Shown: in pieces, positions 1 to 6,079 of the stretch
Numbering within the stretch: the stretch's first letter is position 1
Layout: the number at the start of each line of letters is the position of its first letter
DNA from: an uncultured Flavobacteriaceae bacterium
Lineage (GTDB): Bacteria > Bacteroidota > Bacteroidia > Flavobacteriales > Flavobacteriaceae
DNA: 8,927 nucleotides
Direction of reading: 5' to 3'
Assembly (NCBI GenBank): GCA_945788155.1
Contig: CALZKX010000057.1
Coordinates: 1-8,927, forward strand
Translations under genes and position numbers: made by a program
The notes under the pieces: model-generated
Database searches by the model: none
What the model was told of the DNA's origin: nothing
The model's input: the letters and a program-made list of their open reading frames with translations, nothing else

Positions 1-493
1 CTTGTTGTAAACGTGCATCATTTTCTTTGAACCTGAAATGCAAGATAATTTCATTATACTCTTGCTTCGAATCTATTTGATATTTAATACCAACCCATCC
101 ATGGCCTTTAAATTTTTTTGCAAAGTCAATTGTGGTCACTGTATTTGCATAAGCAAAAAACATTTTATTTGGGTGTTTATCCCTTGTAATACGCTCTTCA
201 ATAAGTTTAATTTCATGAGATAACATTTTTCGCAATCTCGATTCGGTAACATAACGTTTATCATCCTCAATGCCATAAATAGCATCACTAAAATCTTTAT
301 CGTAAGCCGACATTGATTTTGCAATGGTTCTTGAAGCACCTCCAGCTCTAAAAAACTGCCTTACTGTTTCTTGACCTGCACCAATTTCTGCAAAAGTGCC
401 GTAAATGTGCTCATTTAAATTTATTCGTAAAGCTTTTTGTTTTAATGAAGGAATATTTTCAATTTCGCTATCTCCTTTTAGAGTGATTTCCAT
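1..493 (-). CDS. Conserved bacterial protein of unknown function, N-terminal part (gene runs off the left edge)
   Basis: An open frame of 164 codons starts at ATG 493-491 and leaves the window without a stop, so the C-terminus is missing. Visible blocks are GTFAEIGAGQE (residues 32-42), RQFFRAGGAS (45-54), AKSMSAYD (58-65) followed by SDAIYG, and HGWVGIKYQ (131-139). From memory, these blocks belong to a widespread family of roughly 480 residues. Its members are often labelled 'TonB-dependent receptor' or 'nicotinate-nucleotide adenylyltransferase', but neither label fits: there is no signal peptide, no plug or barrel, and no nucleotidyltransferase HxGH motif in the visible part. The protein looks soluble and cytoplasmic. 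The start is supported by a TAnnTTTG element about 30 nt upstream. It is divergent from the MBL hydrolase gene. The reading frame is secure; the function is unknown. Confidence 0.85.
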   Translation of the reverse strand, partial: MEITLKGDSEIENIPSLKQKALRINLNEHIYGTFAEIGAGQETVRQFFRAGGASRTIAKSMSAYDKDFSDAIYGIEDDKRYVTESRLRKMLSHEIKLIEERITRDKHPNKMFFAYANTVTTIDFAKKFKGHGWVGIKYQIDSKQEYNEIILHFRFKENDARLQQ

Positions 494-521
494 TGCAATT
501 TTATTGTTTTATTATGCTTGA

Positions 522-529
522 CAAAGGTA
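522..529 (-). promoter_or_regulatory. Putative -7 element (TACCTTTG) for the leftward gene
   Basis: Read on the minus strand this is TACCTTTG, a full match to the Bacteroidota sigma-ABfr -7 consensus TAnnTTTG. It would place the transcript start near 515 and give a leader of about 20 nt before the ATG at 493. No clear TTTG-type -33 box is present 17-23 nt further upstream, so this is a half-site prediction. Confidence 0.5.
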
Positions 530-561
530 TTAAAATAGAGACGTAATGAAAAAAATAACCT

Positions 562-569
562 TACTTTTG
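562..569 (+). promoter_or_regulatory. Putative -7 element (TACTTTTG) for the MBL hydrolase gene
   Basis: TACTTTTG fits the Bacteroidota -7 consensus TAnnTTTG exactly. It ends 17 nt before the TTG start codon, so the leader would be only about 10-13 nt long. No good -33 TTTG box is seen at the usual spacing. It faces the opposite way from the element at 522-529, and 32 nt separate the two. Confidence 0.5.
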
Positions 570-586
570 TTATAAATTTAGCAGTT

Positions 587-1348
587 TTGAAGATTACATT
601 TTTAGGAACAGGTACATCTCAAGGCATTCCTGTAATAGGTAGCAACCACCCAGTTTGCTTAAGTAAGAATAAAAAAGATAAACGCTTACGTGTTTCGGTA
701 TTAATAGAATGTGATGATTATATATACGTGATTGATTGTGGTCCAGACTTTAGACAACAAATGCTTCGCGCTAATGTCTCAATAATAGATGGCATTTTAT
801 TTACCCATGAACATGCCGATCACACTGCTGGGTTAGACGATATTAGACCTTTCTTTTTTAAGCAGGGAGATATCCCAATATACGCACACAAAAGGGTTAT
901 GAGAGCTTTGGAAAGGCGATTTGATTATATTTTTGAGACCGAAAACAAATACCCAGGTGCTCCTAGTGTCAAGAAAATAAGTATTGAAAACAAGCCTTTT
1001 AATTTAGGGGATTTGACAGTCATTCCAATTAATGGATTTCATAATAAATTGCAGGTTTTTGGGTTTAGGTTTAAAGATTTTGCTTATCTAACAGATATGA
1101 AAACCGTCGAAGAACAAGAAATTGCAAAATTAAAAGGTGTTAAGATATTGGTTGTAAATGCTTTAAGGAAAGAAGTTCATGAATCACATTTTAATCTAAA
1201 AGAAGCACTCCAGTTTATTAAAAAGGTAAACCCCAAAAGGGCATATTTAACGCATATTAGTTCATTATTGGGATTTCATGATGATGTTGAAAAAACCTTG
1301 CCAAAAAATGTATTTTTGGCTTACGATAATTTAGAATTAACCATGTAA
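587..1348 (+). CDS. MBL-fold metallo-hydrolase, PhnP / RNase Z-like
   Basis: Predicted cytosolic metal-dependent hydrolase of 253 residues with a complete metallo-beta-lactamase fold. Motifs in order: N-terminal strand MKITFLGTGTSQGIP (1-15); the metal motif HEHADH (74-79); a further ligand His152 after GF; the bridging Asp170 in YLTD; His201 in SHFNL, probably the general acid seen in PhnP; and His223 in LTHIS. PhnP cleaves cyclic phosphodiesters, and this subfamily is likely to act on phosphodiesters, but the substrate cannot be read from sequence. The start is TTG: the family N-terminus begins exactly there, no in-frame ATG or GTG lies just upstream, and the next in-frame ATG is residue 59, inside the fold. 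Of PhnP's structural zinc ligands (three Cys and one His), only His21 and Cys24 are in suitable positions; Ser226 occupies the place of the His. It is followed after 9 nt by a membrane-anchored coiled-coil gene, probably co-transcribed. Confidence 0.9.
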   Translation: MKITFLGTGTSQGIPVIGSNHPVCLSKNKKDKRLRVSVLIECDDYIYVIDCGPDFRQQMLRANVSIIDGILFTHEHADHTAGLDDIRPFFFKQGDIPIYAHKRVMRALERRFDYIFETENKYPGAPSVKKISIENKPFNLGDLTVIPINGFHNKLQVFGFRFKDFAYLTDMKTVEEQEIAKLKGVKILVVNALRKEVHESHFNLKEALQFIKKVNPKRAYLTHISSLLGFHDDVEKTLPKNVFLAYDNLELTM

Positions 1349-1357
1349 TTAATTGTT

Positions 1358-1864
1358 ATGAAGAGTAAAATTTATTTGTATCTATTTGTATTCACCTTAT
1401 TGTTGGTGCTTTTTATGTATGTTAATTCTAAAAGCATTATAGAAAAATACGAGAAGGATATTACCACTGCTAAAGAACGAGTAGAAAGATATAAAGATTC
1501 CATAACTGTCTTACAGGACGAAAATTCAGACCTTTTGTATTTTAATTTAGAGCATAATGAAGATGCTTTGACTTATTTTGAAAACGAAAGAATTGATATA
1601 TCCTCTTTAATTCCATTTCTTAAAGATGAGCTGTATAAGCTTAACGAAGTAAAAGGGGAGCACCCTTTGGTCCCTTATGTGTCCATGACCGATGGAAAGA
1701 TAATGATTAACAATATCAAGTTCTTGAACCATAAATGGATTATTGCCGATTTCTCTGATGGAAAATATTGGGGAGAATTGTTTTTAACTTACGAAATAAG
1801 CAATGATAACCAATTAACTTATAAATTGGTTGAGCATTTTTTATATCCTCCTCAAAATTATTAG
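1358..1864 (+). CDS. Membrane-anchored coiled-coil protein of unknown function
   Basis: A 168-residue protein that I do not recognise. Residues about 5-23 form one hydrophobic segment with no cleavage site or lipobox, so it is probably an uncleaved signal anchor. Residues about 25-60 are charged and heptad-like, consistent with a short coiled coil outside the membrane. The remainder (about 75-168) looks like a small globular alpha/beta domain with aromatic-rich strands (NHKWIIADFSDGKYWGE, 124-140) and ends in PPQNY. The TM plus coiled-coil layout superficially resembles FtsL/DivIC-type proteins, but the C-terminal domain does not, so I do not assign it to them. It begins 9 nt after the MBL hydrolase stop, implying one transcript. 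Its last 4 nt overlap the 3' end of the opposing esterase gene. Confidence 0.8.
   Translation: MKSKIYLYLFVFTLLLVLFMYVNSKSIIEKYEKDITTAKERVERYKDSITVLQDENSDLLYFNLEHNEDALTYFENERIDISSLIPFLKDELYKLNEVKGEHPLVPYVSMTDGKIMINNIKFLNHKWIIADFSDGKYWGELFLTYEISNDNQLTYKLVEHFLYPPQNY
1808..1842 (+). terminator. Possible weak hairpin terminator inside the end of the coiled-coil gene
   Basis: AACCAATT (1808-1815) and AATTGGTT (1824-1831) form a perfect 8-bp inverted repeat with an 8-nt loop. Five nt later comes a run of six T (1837-1842) on the plus strand. The stem has only two GC pairs, and the structure lies within coding sequence, 20-57 nt before the stop codon. It could stop or pause rightward transcription before it reaches the opposing operon, since the two gene ends overlap and leave no intergenic room. 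It may equally be chance in AT-rich DNA. Confidence 0.25.
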
Positions 1865-2517
1865 ATGCGTTTTTCCAACCAATCTTTAAAAGCGTAAAAA
1901 TTTTGAGGCGCTACACCATGTCCCACAGGAAACTCGGTATATTGGTGTTTAAGATTAAGTGATTCTAAAATTTTTGGTGATTGTCTTGCCCATTCTACTG
2001 GAATTACTTGATCAACACTACCATGTGAACAATAAAAATCTAAATGTGATAATTTATCTTTATTGAATGTTTTAGGGATAATGTCTGGATTAATGTAACC
2101 ACTTAAAGCAACTACATTCTTAACTTTTTCTGGATAGGTGAGTGCTACAGCATAGCTTAAAATGGTACCTTGACTAAAGCCAAGTAATGTGACATTATTG
2201 CTGTTTACAAGATACGTTTTACAAACTTCATCAATAAATTCAGCAATTAAATCCCTAGATTTTATGGCTTGTTCATTATCACTCCATTTTCCTTTTTCTG
2301 CATCAAAATTTATGGCATACCAAGCATTTCCAAACGGTTGTATGGCATAAGGTGCTTTGGCTGAAATGATAAAAAACTCATTGGATAGTTCTGATGCAAA
2401 CGAAAACAGGTCGTTTTCATCACTGCCATAGCCATGAAGCATAATGATTAAAGGTGCATTATTTGCTAAAGATGAAGGTCTTACTATATGTTTCAAAGAT
2501 AGGTTTGAGCGACTCAT
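1861..2517 (-). CDS. Alpha/beta-hydrolase, phospholipase/carboxylesterase family
   Basis: A 218-residue serine hydrolase, the usual length for the Abhydrolase_2 (phospholipase/carboxylesterase) family. The oxyanion-hole motif LHGYGSDE is at 27-34, the nucleophile elbow GFSQG at 113-117 (Ser115), the catalytic Asp is Asp169 in HGSVDQVIP, and the catalytic His is His200 in PVGHG. All three triad residues are present, so it should be an active esterase acting on short acyl esters; the natural substrate is unknown. There is no signal peptide, so it is probably cytosolic. It is the last gene of the leftward operon, starting 3 nt after the stop of the DUF4870-type gene. Its TAA overlaps the TAG of the convergent gene by 4 nt. 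Confidence 0.9.
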   Translation of the reverse strand: MSRSNLSLKHIVRPSSLANNAPLIIMLHGYGSDENDLFSFASELSNEFFIISAKAPYAIQPFGNAWYAINFDAEKGKWSDNEQAIKSRDLIAEFIDEVCKTYLVNSNNVTLLGFSQGTILSYAVALTYPEKVKNVVALSGYINPDIIPKTFNKDKLSHLDFYCSHGSVDQVIPVEWARQSPKILESLNLKHQYTEFPVGHGVAPQNFYAFKDWLEKRI

Positions 2518-2520
2518 TTA

Positions 2521-2850
2521 TTAACCAAAACTTGCAAAAATACGTTGATAAAACTCTCCAAGTATTGGAGTGGGTTGGTCACGACCAGTAACTGCTGTCA
2601 TAAAACCAAAGATAAATAATACACCAAAGAACATCCAAAAACCAATTGTTACAAGCCAACTATCAAAAAGACCAACAAAATAACCTAGAGCAAAAAATGT
2701 TAACCACAACCCTAAGGCTTGCCTTAAATGAAAAGCTGCAAATTTGTTTTTTTTCTCATTGTTCATAAAAAAAGCAATAATGACTCCAAATAGTGTTAAA
2801 TAACTAATGATTGCAATTGTACGACCTTCTTCTATTGTTTGATTATCCAT
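2521..2850 (-). CDS. DUF4870-type (Tic20-like) small integral membrane protein
   Basis: A 109-residue protein with three predicted transmembrane helices (about 11-29, 44-61 and 66-86). Between helices 1 and 2 is FAAFHLRQALGL (37-48), the FHxRQA signature of the DUF4870 / Tic20-like family. The C-terminal PTPILGEFYQRIF is also typical. Members are sometimes labelled 'import component', but no transport role is established for bacterial versions. It lies in the inner membrane, 9 nt downstream of the dihydroorotase-like gene and 3 nt upstream of the esterase, so it is clearly part of the same operon. Confidence 0.85.
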   Translation of the reverse strand: MDNQTIEEGRTIAIISYLTLFGVIIAFFMNNEKKNKFAAFHLRQALGLWLTFFALGYFVGLFDSWLVTIGFWMFFGVLFIFGFMTAVTGRDQPTPILGEFYQRIFASFG

Positions 2851-2859
2851 AATTAATAA

Positions 2860-4110
2860 TTATAAGATTATTTTATTATTTGCTATAATACCATAAGCTT
2901 TTCCTTTTAGCGTGTGTCCTTTAAAAATGGCATTTTTAGATTTTGAACTTATATCTGTTTGAGAAAATTTGTAAATAGTGTCAGGGTTAAAGAGCGTTAA
3001 ATCTGCTTTACTTCCAACATTAACAGAGGTGTTTTTAATACCAAACCGCTCTTTTCCTTTAGTGAGTATTTTTACTGTTGTTTTAGTTGGGAGAATTGTA
3101 TTCAAAGCACCAAAAGCACTTTCTAAACCAATAGTGCCATTTAAAGCAAAATCAAATTCTAATTTTTTATGCTCTATATCTAAAGGGTTGTGGTCGCTGG
3201 TTACCATATCTATAGTACCGTCTTTAACACCATTAATTAATGCCTCAATGTCTTCTTTTGTACGTAGAGGTGGAGATACTTTAAAATTACTATCAAAACC
3301 AGTTAAAACCTCGTCACTAAACACTAAATTGTGTATAGCAACACTACAGCTAAGGTCTAATTTTTTCTTTTTTGCTTCTCGTATCAATTCTATAGATTTT
3401 GCGGTAGAGATTGTAGGGATATGTAGTTTACCTTCAGTATATTCCAAAATAAATACATCTCTTGCAATATGTAATTCTTCAGCAAGTGCTGGAATTCCTT
3501 TAAGTCCAATAGTTGTGCTTGTAATGTTTTCATTCATCACGCCATTACCTGCAATATTGTTTTCTTGCGGAAAAGAACATACCAAACCATTAAAACTACT
3601 AGCATATTGCAATGCTATTTTCATTAAATTAGGATTGCTAATCGGATTTTTATAATCTGCAAACGCCACAGCTCCTGCGTTGGTCATGTCAAATAATTCA
3701 GCTAAATCTTTACCTTGACTATTTTTGGTTAAAGCTCCAATAGGATATAAGGACACAGCATTGTTTTGTGCCATAGTCTTAACAAAAGAAATATCTGAAT
3801 TGGTATCTAGTACAGGATTCGTATTAGCATTTAAGGCCACACTTGTATAGCCAGATTTTGCGGCAGTTTTAAGACCGTTAATGATAGTCTCTCTTTCTTC
3901 AAATCCAGGTTCACCAAAACAGACACTACTATCAAACCATCCTTGAGAAATGTGCAAATTATCTAGTTGGATTTCTTTATAATTATTGGGGTTTTTAATG
4001 CGTTTGGAAATATTGATAATAATTCCTTTTTCAATTAAAATATCTAAGGTCTGATTGTGAAAATCGCTTTTGGAATCTAGTATTGTAGCAGATTTTATAA
4101 GTGCGTTCAT
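2860..4110 (-). CDS. Dihydroorotase-like amidohydrolase lacking the metal-binding histidines
   Basis: A 416-residue protein with the full dihydroorotase/allantoinase-type layout: small N-terminal beta domain (1-55), TIM-barrel core, C-terminal beta part with GSKADLTLFNPD (366-377). Family marks that remain are FGEPGFEERETI (65-76), SGYTSVALNANTNP (86-99), AGAVAF (145-150), SPPLRTKED (279-287) and TSDHNP (304-309). The active-site residues do not: canonical DxHxHxREPG reads DSSVCFGEPG (60-69), so both HxH ligands and the substrate Arg are replaced by Ser62, Cys64 and Gly66. The His of the usual HxED block is absent near CSFPQE (178-183), and HxST reads TIST (233-236). Asp306-His307 is kept. 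Catalysis of the carbamoyl-aspartate/dihydroorotate step is therefore unlikely; known inactive homologues (PyrC'/PyrX) help assemble aspartate transcarbamoylase. The reading frame is intact, so this is not a pseudogene. It overlaps the upstream BatA gene by 4 nt (ATGA). Automatic annotation would probably name it pyrC, which I avoid. Confidence 0.88.
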   Translation of the reverse strand: MNALIKSATILDSKSDFHNQTLDILIEKGIIINISKRIKNPNNYKEIQLDNLHISQGWFDSSVCFGEPGFEERETIINGLKTAAKSGYTSVALNANTNPVLDTNSDISFVKTMAQNNAVSLYPIGALTKNSQGKDLAELFDMTNAGAVAFADYKNPISNPNLMKIALQYASSFNGLVCSFPQENNIAGNGVMNENITSTTIGLKGIPALAEELHIARDVFILEYTEGKLHIPTISTAKSIELIREAKKKKLDLSCSVAIHNLVFSDEVLTGFDSNFKVSPPLRTKEDIEALINGVKDGTIDMVTSDHNPLDIEHKKLEFDFALNGTIGLESAFGALNTILPTKTTVKILTKGKERFGIKNTSVNVGSKADLTLFNPDTIYKFSQTDISSKSKNAIFKGHTLKGKAYGIIANNKIIL

Positions 4111-6002
4111 TTAAAATATTTTAATATGAGCATCTCTATTACTAATAAGACTAATGCAAAAATAGTAAACCATTTCCATAGCTCATTGATATTTGATTTA
4201 TTTTTTATGGAAGTGAACAATTGGCCTATTGAATTGGATACAGTAGCGTTTTTAATTTTTAATAAATCCATGTATTGGGCATAACTTTCATTTCTATTGT
4301 AATTATAGCTTACTTTTTTTAATGTTTTGCCACCATTATTAAGGCTGTAAATGCCAGCAATAGTTGGCAAATCTGTGGTAAAAACACTTACTTTGTTACT
4401 ATACGACCTTTGTTGAGGGATTATTTCTTCACTATCGGATTTTAATTTTAAGATAGCATCTTGCTGAAGCATTGTATTGACATCAATGCTATTTTCTTGA
4501 CCAATGGTATAGTAAAGTTTTGGTAATTTTAAACTATGTTTTCCAATATTGTAAATTACTGGAACAACGAGTGGGGAATTTATAAAATTTGAATTAGCAG
4601 TATTTAAAGCAGATGCAAAAGCAAAAACCACACCTTGCTGGTTTAAAAAAGGTTTTCCATCTTCAAACTTAAGAATACTCGAGCCAGAACCTAACTCGTA
4701 AAAACTATTAACTTTTGGATACTGAAAGTTACTTATTTGCTTGTCAAAAACTTGATCTAATAATGGATGGGAATAATTAATGCTTGTTATCTTTTTTTCA
4801 ATAGTATTGATTTTTGAATTATAATTAAACAATTGATTATAAGAATTTAAAGAAATATTATCTGAAGGAATAATTAATATATTTCCGCCATTGGTCTTGA
4901 AACTATTTAATGAGTTTATTAATGATACAGGTATGTTATCCAGCTCATTTAAAACAACCAAGTTTTGATCGACTATCTCGTTATAATTCAATTGGTCTAA
5001 AGCAGTTTCTTTATAGGTGAATTCATTCTCGGTAAAAATGCGTTTCAGATAATTGTTTTCAGAAGGATTTACAGTAAGCACATTTATTTTTTCTCTGTTA
5101 TTGATATTGAAATATAATACATTGTCAAAATTTAAACCAGCATCTTCTATAGCAACTTTTCCATTAATAACAGTATTCGTGGGCAGCGTAAACGAGGCTT
5201 TTTTAGAATTGTTTACAGCAGATTTTGCTAATAATAAATCATCATTAAATAAGGCAACTGATATGTTGTTGGTACTATCGATACCTGAAATGTTTGCAAT
5301 AAGCTCAAAATTTGAAGGTGTTTCTTTAGAAATATAAACACTATCAATACTCATGTTTTTATTAGATACTGCTTGTAATTGCACCAAATTTAATGTGTAC
5401 AGCTCATTTTTGTTATCGCTAAGCATTGAATTATTTGTTTGAAAATCTGATAGTAACACAAGGTTTTTTGCAGAAGTTTCATCTTGAGTAAACAATTTTT
5501 CTCCTTTAAGCATTACGGCGTCATAACCTAACTGGTTTGGAGAATAATTAAGTTGCAACAACTCTTTAGACAGTATTTTTCGGGTGGCTTTTATAAACGT
5601 GTTATCGTTTGTAAATAGGGTGATTTCATCAGTATTGTCAAGAGCATTTATAATGTCCTGGACACTCCGTTTAAGCAACTCTCCTTTACTTCCTTTTGCT
5701 TGCATACTAAAAGAATTATCTAAATACACAACGGTTTCAGTTTTTACATTTAACGCTTTAGAATCAGAAAAAAAGGGCTGTGCAAAGGCAAAAATTATGG
5801 CTGCAAAAAGCAATAGTCTTGTAATAAGGGTAAGCCATTTTTTAAGTTGTGAGCTTTTTCGTGTTTGTATACTAACGTTTTTTAAAAACTGTACATTGGT
5901 AAATGGTACTTTTTCAAAACGGCGTAATTGAAAAAGATGAATAATTATGGGAATGAGCAGTAAAAATAAAAAGTATAGAATTTCGGGGTGCTTAAACTGC
6001 AT
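4107..6002 (-). CDS. BatA-domain / vWA-like membrane protein
   Basis: A 631-residue inner-membrane protein. Residues 1-78 form a BatA-type N-terminal domain: a start MQFKHPEILYFLFLLL with transmembrane helix 1 (about 8-24), the loop IHLFQLRRFEKVPFTNVQFL (21-40), and helix 2 (about 56-78) ending in AQPFF. A von Willebrand A-like domain follows, with the metal-site motif DNSFSM (95-100) and LLSDFQTN (183-190). The usual MIDAS threonine is not obvious: the matching segment reads LGYDAVM (158-164). A long middle region (about 210-600) looks mostly beta or Rossmann-like, with no motif I can name. A last helix (about 608-628) anchors the short basic C-terminus KYFK. Proteins of this type sit with MoxR ATPases in Bat operons, but no MoxR gene is in this window. 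It is the first gene of the tight leftward operon; its TGA overlaps the ATG of the dihydroorotase-like gene. Confidence 0.88.
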   Translation of the reverse strand: MQFKHPEILYFLFLLLIPIIIHLFQLRRFEKVPFTNVQFLKNVSIQTRKSSQLKKWLTLITRLLLFAAIIFAFAQPFFSDSKALNVKTETVVYLDNSFSMQAKGSKGELLKRSVQDIINALDNTDEITLFTNDNTFIKATRKILSKELLQLNYSPNQLGYDAVMLKGEKLFTQDETSAKNLVLLSDFQTNNSMLSDNKNELYTLNLVQLQAVSNKNMSIDSVYISKETPSNFELIANISGIDSTNNISVALFNDDLLLAKSAVNNSKKASFTLPTNTVINGKVAIEDAGLNFDNVLYFNINNREKINVLTVNPSENNYLKRIFTENEFTYKETALDQLNYNEIVDQNLVVLNELDNIPVSLINSLNSFKTNGGNILIIPSDNISLNSYNQLFNYNSKINTIEKKITSINYSHPLLDQVFDKQISNFQYPKVNSFYELGSGSSILKFEDGKPFLNQQGVVFAFASALNTANSNFINSPLVVPVIYNIGKHSLKLPKLYYTIGQENSIDVNTMLQQDAILKLKSDSEEIIPQQRSYSNKVSVFTTDLPTIAGIYSLNNGGKTLKKVSYNYNRNESYAQYMDLLKIKNATVSNSIGQLFTSIKNKSNINELWKWFTIFALVLLVIEMLILKYFK

Positions 6003-6024
6003 TCGTAAGTGTTATTTATTAGGG

Positions 6025-6032
6025 TAAAGATA
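6025..6032 (-). promoter_or_regulatory. Weak candidate -7 element (TATCTTTA) before the BatA-type gene
   Basis: TATCTTTA on the minus strand matches the consensus TAnnTTTG except at the last base, and lies 22 nt before the ATG. No -33 box is seen. The 77-nt gap 6003-6079 holds nothing else I can name, so the BatA operon may either start here or be read through from the glycosyltransferase gene. Confidence 0.2.
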
Positions 6033-6079
6033 GAAAATGAATTGTGAATTGCTATGGTGCATTCTAACAATTTTAACGT

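Noticed and set aside
38..339. Short frames on both strands (38-223 plus; 136-339 minus)
   Set aside because: They overlap the leftward gene 1-493 in other frames; that gene carries recognisable conserved blocks.
2978..3655. A 225-codon open frame on the plus strand
   Set aside because: It lies entirely antisense to the dihydroorotase-like gene, whose protein has clear family motifs. The antisense translation is Ser/Leu-rich with no recognisable domain and has no promoter-like element upstream.
5053..5931. Two plus-strand frames of 94 and 115 codons (5053-5337, 5584-5931)
   Set aside because: Both are antisense to the BatA-type gene, with composition typical of reverse-strand shadows and no motifs.
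6040..6072. Inverted repeat AATTGT / ACAATT in the gap after the glycosyltransferase gene
   Set aside because: Only 6 bp, AT-only apart from one pair, with a 21-nt loop and no T-run; chance is likely in this composition.
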